A stretch of 64,000 bases of DNA from Dasypus novemcinctus (lineage: Eukaryota; Chordata; Mammalia; Cingulata; Dasypodidae): positions 35,012,770 through 35,076,769 of the forward strand of contig NC_080682.1 in the NCBI RefSeq assembly GCF_030445035.2. Reading direction: 5' to 3'. Each line of letters starts with the position of its first letter. Position 1 is the first letter of the stretch. Made by a program: the position numbers and the translations under genes. Positions 1-11,112 of the stretch are shown here, one piece after another. The notes beneath the pieces are model-generated. The model ran no database searches. It was not told the origin of the DNA and saw only the letters and a program-made list of their open reading frames with translations.

Positions 1-199
1 CTATTTTCAAAGTAGAAGTTGAGAAAGATATGAATGTATGGGGTAGAAGATAAGAATGACATTATTCTTCACATCAGAACCAAAGCAAGTAAGGAAACAG
101 TGGAATGCTATGTGAAAGAAAAATTTTTGAAAGAAAAATTTGTCTATGTATTATACATACAAAATTAGAAGATCTTTCAAAAACAAACACAAAACAAAT

Positions 200-470
200 G
201 TTTTAATGCAAGCAAAAACAAAAAGACTTCGTCAGCAGACTTGTAGTACAAGATATATTAAAGGAGGTCCTTCAGGCAGAGAAATAGTGAATAGTTATTC
301 TAGATGGAAATATGGATTCATACAAAAGAATGAAGATAACCAAAAATGGTAACTGCACAAATACATCTATAAGATTTTTCTCATATTATTTGTCTTTAAA
401 ATATTTATATTTTAAAATATTTAAATATTTTAAAGTATTTAAAATATTAACTATTAAGTCATAAATAAAA
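200..470 (+). mobile_element. Old LINE fragment (L1/HAL1-like, end of ORF1 region)
   Basis: The stretch around 235-350 reads like the ORF1 C-terminal to 3' linker of old L1/HAL1 elements: a run resembling 'aaggaggtccttcaggcaga' is followed by a 'gatggaaatatggatt' block and a 'ccaaaaatggtaactg' block, in the order expected for the sense strand. It then passes into AT-rich sequence containing self-complementary 'aaaatattt' runs (about 396-455). No open frame of note is kept. The identification rests on remembered family resemblance only. Confidence 0.4.
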
Positions 471-2545
471 AACTCTTGAATATCTTATGTGAATATGCTC
501 TCTTTTGCATGACCTTTTATTAATGATTGACTAAGAGAATTTAGGAGACTGGAGTTCCAGCAGCTCTCACAGTCAGTGGAATGATTCAAAAGACATGAAT
601 ATAATACCCTTTTATCACTTGAGTGCCTAGGACTCAGTATATCATAATAAATTTGGAGGATATGAGCCTTTTCTTCTATGCTACACATGAAAACCATCAG
701 GCATAAAGTGAGAGTGCATGTTTATATGCAGAAGTCAGTGAGAAAATCACACTCAGCCACGTACCCTTGTTAAAATATATCTAAAGGATATAGTGAGAAA
801 CTGTAAAGAAGTTCCACTTCCATTTCCTCTCCCTCATCCTCTGATGTTGACTCAATTCTCATTTGGGTTGGTGTAATTCACATGACACTTTGTATTCAGG
901 ATGTTCCTGCACTTAAGGAGACGATGAGGGATGATATAGGCATCTTCTCATCCACAGGCGAGACCTTATTAATACAGGTCTTTGTAAAGATGGGTTTAGT
1001 CAATGCATTCATTAGAAAAAGGTTCATTTGCTGTCATAAAAAAAGGAAACCTGAAATATCCTTGACTGATCATATTTAATTTTATTTCCTGATCAGGTAA
1101 AATCCTCTGAGGGTTGGTGGTCCTGTATGGTAGTTATCTACTACGTAGATAGTCAGTAATCTGTGTTACTATACCGCGTTCATATGCTCCTTCCATTATA
1201 GTGCAGCCTTCCATGCTTGTTCAAACAGGATAAAATTTAGTTGGCTAGTAGCACATTTTCTCCTTAATGTTCACACTGAGTGTCGCACCCATCACTTCTG
1301 TAAGCAAGGCACACAGTCACCTTAAACACAAGAGAACTGAAAATATGATAGGAATGAATGGATATTTGGTGATCAACAAATGGGAGAGTCACCATTAAAA
1401 AAAACAGAACTGATTTCTCATTTGAATTGTTTACTTAACTGTTGAATATTAATCTGTTTGAAATCTATGTTTGATAAGATTTAGCCAGGCTATGGATTAA
1501 TATGTGTTAATTCATTGCCTAAGAAATAGCATTAGTCACTAAGCTCAGCAGACTTCTACCCTGGCTTTGACATGGATCCATTTCTTTTATCTGTACTTTT
1601 TCTCGTAGAGTTGCAATGTATCTGCATCTCAAAAGACTTCTCATTGGCTTGCAACAGTTAGGCAATTTTCTCTTAAAATTTAAAAGTGCAGACTCTGTCT
1701 TGAATATTCAGATATGATAAACCTTGTCTTTTGCACCAGCTGCTTTTATTCTTTTACAAGGTACTTCTGGTCCTATCAAGAAAGGCACAAATCCATCCAG
1801 AAAAAGTGATTTTGAAGGTGAAGGGCTATGTAAGCTGTTTTTGAAAAAATTTCTCCATGTATCTTCTATCGGGGGATATCATGTATAAGTTTGCTCTAGG
1901 GTTGTATCTGGAATAATTATATATCTCTCCTTGGCTTTAGCAGAAGAAATGATTGACTCATGGAAAAACTCTCCCATATTACTATGTAAATGGTGCTTCC
2001 TTAAGTCATGCAACATGTCAACATTAACTTTGAGATAAGTCTTGCCTTAGGACTTTCTTTCATCTCCATATCCATTCATTAATGATTAACTCTCAAAACA
2101 ATAAGCCAAACATGAGTCTAGCAGCTGGTATTAAAACCATGATTTGTCAAAAAAGTAGTTTATTCATTATCCTTTGTGTTTAAATATTTAAGTATTTTGT
2201 CTATTGCTTTTAAAATATATACCTAGATGCTTGCAAAGAATTGTTCCACTGATAAATAAGCTTTGGATTTTTCCAAACATTAAGACAATTTTACATCAAT
2301 TAGAATGTCCCTTTTACAAATAATGTTTAAATGCAAGGAAGTTTCTATTCAGAAGTGACTTAGTCAATATTTCATCAAGCAATAATATTTATGAAAATGG
2401 AAACATTAAAGATTCCAGAATACGAAGGTACAGGATATACAAAAAACTATAAATTCTGATTGCAAGACTATCACTTGTGTTAACCACACTTGTTAACATA
2501 TGAATAAATTTGTTTCATCTTGTTTATTCATATTTATTGTTAACC
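471..2545. other. AT-rich intergenic stretch, nothing recognised
   Basis: Only short chance frames occur here (for example 485-697 minus and 882-1079 plus), with no protein-family resemblance, no repeat head that I recognise and no RNA gene. It probably holds decayed repeats below the limit of reading by eye. Confidence 0.5.
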
Positions 2546-2549
2546 AAGG

Positions 2550-3451
2550 TCACTGTTGTTTCCAGAGCTTTATCATGATATTTTTCATCTCTGCATTTCT
2601 TAGGGTGAGACTAAAGGGTTTAGCATGGACATTACCGTGGTATAATATACAGCCCCTACTTTATCAATGGGGAATGTGCTCATGGAACAAATACACAAAT
2701 ATACAGAGCACAGAGGGTAAGATGATTAAAGTAATATGGGAGGCACAGGTGGAGAGGGCCTATTTATTGTCCTTCAGTTCTGTGAGTTCTGAGGGAGCAA
2801 AGAATAAAAACATAGTAGGTGATAAGAATAGAAAAATTGAGCATATACTGTAGCTCACTGTCAGTGAAATCAAAGTCCAAGGATGTGTATGTCAATGTGG
2901 GAGAGCTTCAGCAGAGTGTGAAGATCACACATGAAATGGTCAAGACACTGAAGACACAAAAGGTTAATAACACAATGAAAATGATCTGATTCAGGGTAAG
3001 AAGTAATCCTCCATCCCAGGACATGGCCACCAGGAGGCCACACACCCACCAGCTCATAGTGATCATGTACTGCAGGTGTCTGTAGATAGTCAAATAGCAG
3101 TCATAGGCCATCACCATGAGCAGGATGATCCCAACTCCCACACACACACAAAATGTCCCAGAAAGAGCTGAATCATGCACTCACTGAAGGAGACGGTTTT
3201 ATTCTGAATGAGTAAAACAAATATCATTTTGGGATCAATGGCAGATGAGGAATAGAGATCTATGAAAGAAAATAAAGAAAAAAAAATTACATGGGGCGTC
3301 CCAGGGCTGGGCTAGAGGTGATTGTCCCTAGACTGAATAGGGTGCCTACCAGAATGAGAAAGTAGATGACTGTAAATATGAGAAACAAAAATGTCTGGAT
3401 GTCTTAATTCTTTGTCAGGTTGAGCAGGATGAAATCTGTCATGTTGTTCAT
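2550..3451 (-). pseudogene. Olfactory receptor pseudogene, class II, family 4-like
   Basis: Read on the minus strand, the 902-bp span carries the landmarks of a single-exon olfactory receptor in order. These are an N-terminal MNNMTDFILL-type start (ATG at 3449-3451), a PALGRPM-like end of the first loop, a transmembrane-2 region with IDPKMIF, an IC2 motif MAYDCYLTIY (the usual DRY has become DCY), a CDL-type extracellular loop, the SLRTHRTEGQ-type TM6 entry, and an LNP-type TM7 followed by a KLWKQQ tail with TGA at 2550-2552. The frame is interrupted: the longest open piece covers only 2908-3180, there is an in-frame stop just after the N-terminus, and there are frameshifts near 2900 and in TM6/TM7. 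The full length is normal for the family (~300 codons), so this is an unprocessed, decayed gene, not a retrocopy. The family 4 assignment comes from overall resemblance and is tentative. Confidence 0.85.
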
Positions 3452-3661
3452 TTCTTCACGAATCCAAATTCACACTTGGGTAAAAGATTTATCTGCTAAT
3501 AGTGCAGGGATTGCAATGGTGATAAATTTTGCTCAAGCAAATTATATATTTATCATGATTATGATTCATGTAAGATTAATGGAAACTCTCAGTAGATATA
3601 TCTCAGCCTAAAAGATGAACCATTTTGTCAGTCACATATTAAATGTATAGACCTCTTCTGT

Positions 3662-3676
3662 ACACACACACACACA
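3662..3676. repeat. Short (CA)n microsatellite
   Basis: About seven CA dinucleotides in a row. Confidence 0.8.
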
Positions 3677-5048
3677 GAGTGTGTTTTTATGACTATTATA
3701 ATATCAGGTACATTATCTCCAATTGTACATCAGTGAAGCCTTTCCAATCACTTCCATAATATTTTCTTCCATAGGAAAAAGGTATAAAAAGAAGCTTGTA
3801 CAGAGGAGTAGACACTTGAAATACTGGCCCCTTCTGCCTAGAGTTTCATTCTCATTACACCAGCTGATAAAGTTAAGCTACAATGTTAACTATTCTTATT
3901 AATTTTACCTTGTTTCATAGAGAATAGGAAACATCAAGTGATTTCAATGTGAAATTAGGGATGATGTAATGATTTTAGAATCACTAGAAATGAATAAATA
4001 TTTAAGGCCACTGTGCGATACACCCCCACTGATTTGTCACTGCATGCTACATTGGCACAGAATTGCATAAAACAAAACAAAACAAAAACAGATTATGAAA
4101 AACTTCCGAAGGAATAACATCTTCTGGAAAATAAAAACAAACAGCATAATTTAATGTATATACACCCAAATTATTTGAAATTCCTGAATTCACTATTGTA
4201 TATCTCCAGTTAAGTTAATATTTTAAGGGTATTTGGCAAATCGGGACATATTTTGAGTAAGATTATGAAATACTCCTTGAATATGTTCTGAAAACAGATA
4301 CTTAAATTTAAGGGAAAAAAAAACCACCCTAATTTATTAGAGAATAATTTTTACAATAGATAGAATATTTTTCTATTCTCTTTTCACTGATAAATTGCCA
4401 TGTAAAGTTTGTATGGCCCTTTATATTACTGAACCTAAATTGTTTCATATATAATGTAGAAATAATAACAAAGGGCATAGAAGAATTTAAGAACATTGCA
4501 GCTACATTTTTGTTGAAGTTTGTATCCCAAAGGTAAAACTGTAATTTTCAGCACACTTCCAAATTATTGCTAAAAGAAAAAAATAGAACATACACATTGA
4601 TATTCTTATTTTTTAATATTTTCTCATTATTATATCAAGAGAGAAAATAAACAAAATAAGCAGAACTATAAATGAACTCATCTAATGAAGTTAAATAAAA
4701 CCTATCAGTTATATTAAGATAAAGTTTGAATGCAGAAATAATGCATCAGAAAATAGAAAAATATTAGATTTGATAAATAAATTCAAACACTTATTGGTAT
4801 TTTTAAAATACTATTTAAAAAGATGAATGTAAATAAGCTGAGTAAGTAACAATTATAGTCAATTCCTAAACAGGAACCAATTTAAAGAATATTGAAAAGA
4901 AAACATTATGCCCTACTACTTGGAGTAATAAAAATTTTTCAAAAACTAATAGGCATTTGTCAAAGCAGTGTAAGTCTTTTCTGCATATTATCACCAAAAA
5001 TTGGGAGAAAAAGCAATAAGAAAAAAATAAATTAAAAAGAGTGATGTC
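3677..5048. other. AT-rich stretch, nothing recognised
   Basis: No coding frame with family resemblance and no clear repeat. Purine-rich runs such as the AAAAC repeats near 4070-4090 are low complexity. Confidence 0.45.
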
Positions 5049-5412
5049 AGGAAGCTGATGTAACTCAAACAACTGAGCTCCTGCCTACCATATGGGAGGT
5101 TCTGAGTTTGGATTCCAGTACCTCCTAAAGAAGAGCAAGACAGCTGATGGGATGGGCTGGCATGGTGAGTTGACACAACAAGATGACAAGAAGATGATGA
5201 AACAAGAGACACAAGGAGGAAAACATAATAAGAGATACAACAAAGCAGGGAACAGAGGTAGCTCAAGGGATTAGGTGCCTCCCTCACACATGGGAGGTTC
5301 CAAGTTTGGTTTGTGGTGCCTCCTAAAAAGACAAGCACACAACCAATAGATGCAGCACATGCAAACAACAGGAGGTGGGGAGAAATAAATAAAATAAATG
5401 TTAAAAAAAGAC
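5049..5412 (+). mobile_element. DAS-type SINE, two tRNA-like heads in tandem
   Basis: Two successive tRNA-derived heads of the armadillo DAS type are visible, one near 5060-5130 ('ccatatgggaggttctgagt') and one near 5255-5325 ('acacatgggaggttccaagt'). Each has the 'tgggaggt' block and a 'gcctcctaaa'-like end. The second is followed by an A-rich tail at about 5385-5412. DAS SINEs are known to be tRNA-derived and armadillo-specific. Two heads suggest a dimeric copy, although two adjacent insertions would look similar. Confidence 0.8.
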
Positions 5413-6480
5413 ATTTATTTAAACTTCATGAAAAACAAACCTTTTAAAAATAGAAAGCACTGAGATAAATATGTACCTGATGTCCAAATGGGGAAGAGAT
5501 TGTTAAGGAAAAATGTATAAAACATAGGACAAATATGATAACTTCAACTATATGAAGACATGGAACACACTTAAAAATAATTGCACGAAGTATTACCAGC
5601 AACTATTTCTATAAAAAATAGCATTTACAAAGAAGAAAAAGAGTTCTACTCACAACACTTATTAAAGCAAGGTAAAACTAATGAAAATATAATTTGAGGA
5701 AAAAATGAGATATTAATAATCTTTTTATTTCTTAATACATCAAAAAGTACAATTTAAAATGTGAAATATTTTTCACTGGAAAATTATCAAGGATGTATGA
5801 GACCAATATTGTTCAGTGATTTTAAGCGTGTTTTGCTTTAAAATATTCTGCAAATGAATTTCAACTGTGTAATAAGGACTTTATAATCAGTTAAATCCAT
5901 AGGTCTAGTATTCCTTAATCCAAAGAATCTATTCTAGATAAAAAAGTAATGGGCAAAAAATTATGCATGCAGGTTGTATTTCATGATTTTTTAATAATAA
6001 TGAAAAAGTGGAGAAAATGCAAGTGTCTATTTAAAGGCAACTGTTAAATGAATTCGTATATGCAATTATAAATATCAGGCGGACGTTAAACCTGGGGATG
6101 ATGCTAAATCTCAACCAGCCCCAGCTGTTTGCTAGGGAGCAAAGGCTGCTTGATGAAAGATTTTTGTTCATTGGCAGGTCCCCTTTATTCATGGAAGTAT
6201 AAACACCAACACTAGGGCAGGACATATGACCCTCATCTCCAACAGGAAGTGAGGACTGCAGATTTGCAAATCATAATTGGAGCAGTTGGCCTTTCTGGGG
6301 ACCCAGCCATGAAGGGATCTCTTTCCCTGATCTCTTTGAATCCTTTGTGCTATGTAGAAATAAAAAGATCATTGCTGAAAATCTCTGTGTGCCTGAGCCT
6401 GTGATCCCATGATGCACCATGTAGCAACTTCTCCACAACTGGGTTCTTCCACATACACCAGCACTTCTCATCATTTAGAG
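5413..6480. other. Unassigned AT-rich sequence, possible old LINE scraps
   Basis: Around 5985-6080 the order 'gcaagtgtctatttaaaggc' then 'aactgttaaatgaattcgta' faintly resembles the 3' part of an L1/L2 ORF2, but too weakly to place. The rest shows no gene. Confidence 0.35.
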
Positions 6481-6790
6481 TTCAGATTCAATATTACCTT
6501 TAGAATAGGCCTTTACTGCCTACTTTGTCTACAGAATTCTTCCTCTTATTTTCTCTTCCAGTCCTATTTTCAGTCTTAATAGCACTTACCATAGTCTATA
6601 ATTACTTTATTAATTAGTTCCCTTCTTTGTTACCTCGGTCTTTTACAAGATTATAAGGTCAAAGCTAGAAGGACCTTTTTCTTGCTTTTTTCTTGTTTCA
6701 TTAATTATTTTTCCTAGTTCATAACAGAGTCCCTGACACAAAATTGGCACTCAATGAAATTTCTAAATAATAAATAGTTGAAAAATAATT
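6481..6790 (+). mobile_element. L2-like LINE 3' end
   Basis: The run resembles the conserved 3' end of L2 in sense orientation: a C/T-rich block, an 'agattataaggtc...' block, then 'gagtccctgacacaaaattg' and 'gcactcaatgaaatttctaa'. The last two correspond to the familiar 'cctggcacatagtaggcact' and 'caataaatatttgttgaat' region. The copy is heavily diverged. Confidence 0.55.
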
Positions 6791-7308
6791 ATTTCACATA
6801 AAATGGAGAAGAAATTTCTAATGTATATAAACAGATTTCAAGGAAAAATAAATTAAGAATTAAATAAATGGAAGAAAAAGATGCAATAGCAAAGTAAAGA
6901 GGTAGATGATAAATTATCACCTTCATAGGTAAAATTGACTAGGCTGATATTTTATTTTAGACTGGCAATAGTGACATGAGGGTTTTTGAATCTCTTTTTT
7001 TTCCTCAATGTTACATTTTCCTGACTCTAATGATGTGATTATTGTAGCAGCGTCTTTACATAAAGATGCTTATTCTAACCTTGTGGAAAACACCAGTAAA
7101 TTTAATAAAGTGAAAAATTTTCTTGGACACACTCCAATTGCAGATGTTGATGTGTGAAGAGATCAAATATCCTTTTACATACTGACATAATTTTTTCAGG
7201 GGTTGCTCCACTAGGCTCAAGTTATGATATAAATAAGGCATAGAATGCCCTCTCAAAATCTTAAGAAAAACTATTTTAACCATCTCAACACTGTAGCATG
7301 AGATAGTA

Positions 7309-7392
7309 CCTCCCACATTTCAGGTGAGCTTTGATTAGCATATCCTCCACATTTCAGGTGACCTTGAATTAAAATCTTCCCCACATTCCATC
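7309..7392. repeat. Tandem ~35-bp repeat inside the LTR U3
   Basis: A unit beginning 'cccacatttcaggtgagct' is repeated at about 7344 and again, partially, near 7379. The same array is present in copy 2 (about 60265-60350), so the duplication predates both insertions. Its position in U3 upstream of the promoter is where retroviral enhancer repeats usually sit. Confidence 0.7.
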
Positions 7393-7530
7393 TGGATGCA
7401 ACTTTGCATACACATTCAGTCTTACATCCTTTCTGAACATTCAAAGACTATAGGGCCTATATTACTCTGGATTTCTAGAGACTAGGTATACTTGGATACA
7501 GTTTTGAATTTATACACAGGCTATATTATA
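7309..7530 (-). repeat. Truncated 3' LTR of provirus copy 1 (U3 portion)
   Basis: This segment lies directly below the polypurine tract and matches the upper part of the LTR of copy 2 (60265-60488). The match ends abruptly at 7308, before the TATA box, R and U5 visible in copy 2, so about half of the LTR is missing. It contains 35-bp direct repeats, described separately. Confidence 0.75.
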
Positions 7531-7542
7531 TTTTCCTCCTTT
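7531..7542 (-). promoter_or_regulatory. Polypurine tract of provirus copy 1
   Basis: On the minus strand this is an AAAGGAGGAAAA run between the env stop and the U3 boundary, the usual site of plus-strand priming. Copy 2 has the equivalent GAAGGGGAGAA at 60489-60499. Confidence 0.7.
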
Positions 7543-7560
7543 GAGGCCAAGCATAAATTA

Positions 7561-9598
7561 TTAAGCTTTGGCATCATTATTATCAGAGTCCCTCTGGACT
7601 GATTGGTATATACATAGAGCCATGAGATGGGCAGCTGTCTGCCTTTTTATTATACCATTTATTAGGGTGCACATTCTGTTTATGATGAAAGGAAGGAGGA
7701 AAGGAAGTATGGTGCATCCTCCTATGAGGAAGGCAATTATTCCCAGTAGAAGCTTGAAATTGTTTACTATTGACTGCCAGCTTCCAAAGGGATTACTTAA
7801 ATTCCAACCATTCCAGGTTTGCACTGGGACATAAGCAATTTTTACTGTTTTGCTTGTAATTTCAGTAATAACCTTTCCAGTGAGTTGAATTTAAGGCAGC
7901 AGTGAGAAAGATTGAATTTTCCACAAACTTCCCCTTCAGCTGCCAAGTGATAGTCTAGGGCAAGATGGTTTTAATAGACAGCATTTCTGAATTTAGTTTT
8001 CTGTTGGGCTAGTAAGTTTACTACATGGGAAGTTTCATTTGTTATTACCTCTACCACAGAGTGTAGATGGATGATTCAGTTTAGCATATAGATAGGGGTT
8101 CCATAACTCCACATGCCATCCTGTGCCTAAATTGCTGACTCCTAGTATTGGATTATATGCTCAGGGGGTCATTCTTCACCTCTCTAGGTAATAACAGCCC
8201 TTTCTTCTCTTATGTGTCGATATACTGGCTGACTTAGCTCTTTCCCTTCTGTTAAGGGAATGAGGAAGAAGGAAGGTTTTATTGTACCGAGCATACAAGT
8301 AGCACACCAGTTTCCCAGAAGTTCTTGGAATGCAGCCTTTCACAAATCCAGTACAAACCATTTGGGGCAGTAAAGGGGCCCTTTGTGGTGGAGTTTCACA
8401 CAGGGATTAATTTGAGGAAAGTATGACTTATGAGAATGAGGTCACATTTGTTCAATGTTCTCAAAGGCTCTGTTGTATTTGTGGTATAATTTTGGAATTT
8501 TCCCTCTGTACATGTTAGGTTTTCAATAGATATAAAGGAGCTTAGGCAGGCCCTTGAAGCACAATATTTTCCTAAGACAAAAAGTTTGCAAGGGCCACAT
8601 ACTATCTCAGGGGACAGGTGGGATGCCCGTTACATTATATGGTTGGCTGTACTTGTATTCTCTGGTTTCCCAGGGGCATTGGTCTCCCATATTATTACCT
8701 CCACATACATAGCATGAGGAGACATTTAAGGCTGCCCCTACCACTTCAGCCAGGCTTATAAAGAGATTTCTTGTGCTTGTGGGATGGAAAAGGGCTTTTC
8801 CATTTATTCATAGAAGAAGTGGAACACAGAATGGGCTTTACTTGTGAGTGGGTATTCCTGATACACAACCCAGATGTAGGCTCCTGGGTTTATTCTTTTA
8901 CCATCAATGCAGAGACCCATTCAGACTCCTTGAGTTTGCCAGGATTCAGGTTTAAGGATGATGAGGTTTAAGGGGTAAAATTGACCACATGGACGGTTAG
9001 CCGGGGCCATATCCTTGGTGAGGATGGCTGTTTATTTAACTGTGTCTGTGTTCCAGGTGGCCTAGGTGACACAGGACCAGTAGGGGCAGTAGTATGCACC
9101 TATGTATTTGCACCAGAAACCCCGCCCCCCTTGGGCTGCACTTTTTATTTCTGGAGAGCCTATATACTTATCGTTATGGGTATACATCTGCTCCAAGCTG
9201 AGCCTTCCACAATCAATGTTTCATGGTATCTCAGAGTCTATAATTTGACATGCATCAAATAGGAGGGACACTCGTTGGTTCTGGCTAGTGAGCGGGGTAG
9301 AGGAAAATAGCTCTCCATTTTGATCAAGCACTCTTATTTCCCATTTATGGGAAACTGTTGGGTGTCTAGGGTCATAGCAGTTTATTTGGCTAGATGCATT
9401 ACAGACACTATAGGAGATTCCCTGAAACTGACAGGTGGTTATCTGACCCTTGCAGGTGTAATGACTATGATATATTAATGTGATATTGACATGGGCCCCT
9501 GTTCACACCTTCTGAATATATGGCTCACACTCTGTGGTGTCAATCTAGGACCAGGGGAGAATCAGGGCTAGAAGCAGGAAAAATAGCTGAAGGGGCAT
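7561..9598 (-). pseudogene. Broken class I env, provirus copy 1
   Basis: The minus-strand frame starts at an ATG (9596-9598) followed by a hydrophobic signal-peptide-like stretch, but it meets a stop at the end of that stretch and a second stop at 9503-9505. The middle (about 8700-9300) is surface-subunit-like and fragmentary. The transmembrane subunit is recognisable from a cysteine cluster at 7896-7925, spaced CX7CC, followed by a TWNGWNLSNPFGSW block, a membrane-spanning segment rich in L, I and F, and a short cytoplasmic tail ending at the stop at 7561-7563. Only the last 87 codons form an open frame. In a live virus this protein would mediate receptor binding and fusion; this copy cannot encode a complete protein. 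Confidence 0.88.
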
Positions 9599-9640
9599 TG
9601 AAATGGTTTAAACTGGATTTCTATTCTTCATCTATGTATA

Positions 9641-9755
9641 GACCAATCAGCTTGCAGGGTGTGAGTGGAGCAGGGCTTGGTGTTCCATCCTCGATCTTCA
9701 GCCATGCATGGACCAGTCAGCTTCTGGGGTGTCACTAGAGCAGGACTTGATGTTT
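9641..9755. repeat. 70-bp direct repeat upstream of env, copy 1
   Basis: A unit beginning 'gaccaatcagcttgcagggt' at 9641 recurs at 9711 as 'gaccagtcagcttctggggt', about 1.6 copies in all. The same duplicated arrangement sits in copy 2 around 62545-62665. It lies between the end of integrase and the env ATG. Confidence 0.7.
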
Positions 9756-9799
9756 TGTTTTTTCACAAGATGAGTTTGGTTGAGCTGTGGGTATCCAGG

Positions 9800-11112
9800 A
9801 TACAGGTCCAGGACTTTGGGCAGCTCTCTTGACTCAGCTATGGTGTATCCATGTGGTGATTTCAGCTACTTTAACTGCAGTGGGGGTGGATAAAATGACA
9901 AGATAGGGTCCTTGCCATCGAGGGGTTAGTGGAACTGACTTCCAGTCCTTCATATAGACAGCATTTCCTGGCTTGTATGGGTGTATGGAGCTGCTTAAGC
10001 TAATGGGGGCCCTTTATTGGACCCAGTGATGCAGGTTTTGTAGGGTTTTTCCTAACCTGATCATCTGCTGAGCTATTGATAAGTTTCCCCTTTCTCTGCA
10101 ATCCCCTCTATATTTCTGATTAAGGGAGGGGGGACTCCCAAAGAGGATTTTATAAGGGATTAGGCTTAGTTTTCGCTTGGGCTACCTTGAACTTGGAGGA
10201 GACCACTTGGAAGTAATTGCATACATGTTAGCCCAGTTTCTTGGCAAATCTTGGCTATATAACGCTTTATTGTACAGTTCATTCACTCTACTTTTTCTGA
10301 GCTCTTAGTACGGTAAGTGGTGTGCAGTTTCCATTGGATGGGCAGTGCCTTTGCAATCTTTTGAGTGATTTTGGAGACTAAGGCAGGTCCATTGTCAGAG
10401 CCAATTAAGAAGGGTAACCCATAGCAAGGAATGATTTCCCTGAGGAGAATCTTGGCTACTTCATCAGCTTTCTCTGTTTGAGTGGCAAAGGCTTCCACCC
10501 AGCCAGAAAACATGCAAACAAGGACTAGGAGATATTTATAGCTTTTGGATCATGGCATTTCAGTGAAATCAACTACTAGATCTTCAAGAGGCATACTGCT
10601 AATTCTTTGGACTCCTGGACCTCCCATGAGCCCCTGGCAAGGGATAATTTTTGCACATGCCACATACCACTGACATATAGCATGGGTTATAAGGACTAGT
10701 CTTGGGATGTAGAAGAATCTTTCTAACACATCTTTAAGATGGGTTTTTCCCAAGTGCGTGTTCTCATGGTACTTTGAACTACAGTTGCTGCTAATATTTG
10801 CGGCACAACTCTTCTGTGATCAGGCAATGTCCACCATCCATTTTCTCCTTGTGTCCCACTCTCAGAGAGTATCCACTCTCTCTTGGCTTGAGTATATTGC
10901 AGGTATCTATGACTCAGAGGCTGAGGGATGAGAGCATACAGTGTATACTGGAGATTCTGATAATTAAGAGGTTGAGAAATGAGAGCAGTGGTCAGGTTTT
11001 CAGATAGGAATCCTTCCCATGCCATTCTTTTTGCATCATCATCTGCCCTCTGATTTCCCAGGCCAATGGGGATGTGGCTTGTCTGGTGTCCCTTACAGTG
11101 CATTACAGCCAC
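9800..11112 (-). pseudogene. Integrase part of pol, provirus copy 1
   Basis: On the minus strand the zinc-binding N-terminal region (about 10750-10620) still shows HAICQW, but the second cysteine of the expected CxxC is tyrosine (CQWY), unlike copy 2 where CQWC is kept. The catalytic core follows, with a LEDLVVDFTEMP block (first acidic residue, 10550-10600) and GSDNGPA (second, about 10390-10410). A conserved-looking SSEKVE ends the open piece at 10283. The C-terminal part (10280-9800) carries stops. The upper end of the span still includes the last part of RNase H (HCKGHQ near 11090). This enzyme would insert viral DNA into the host chromosome; the frame is shifted several times. Confidence 0.88.

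Noticed and set aside
380-460. AT-rich palindromic run as a possible origin or matrix-attachment site
   Set aside because: Simple self-complementary A/T runs are common in AT-rich DNA; nothing further supports a function.
7568-7834. 88-codon plus-strand frame opposite the env tail
   Set aside because: Antisense of the env transmembrane end, with no family resemblance.
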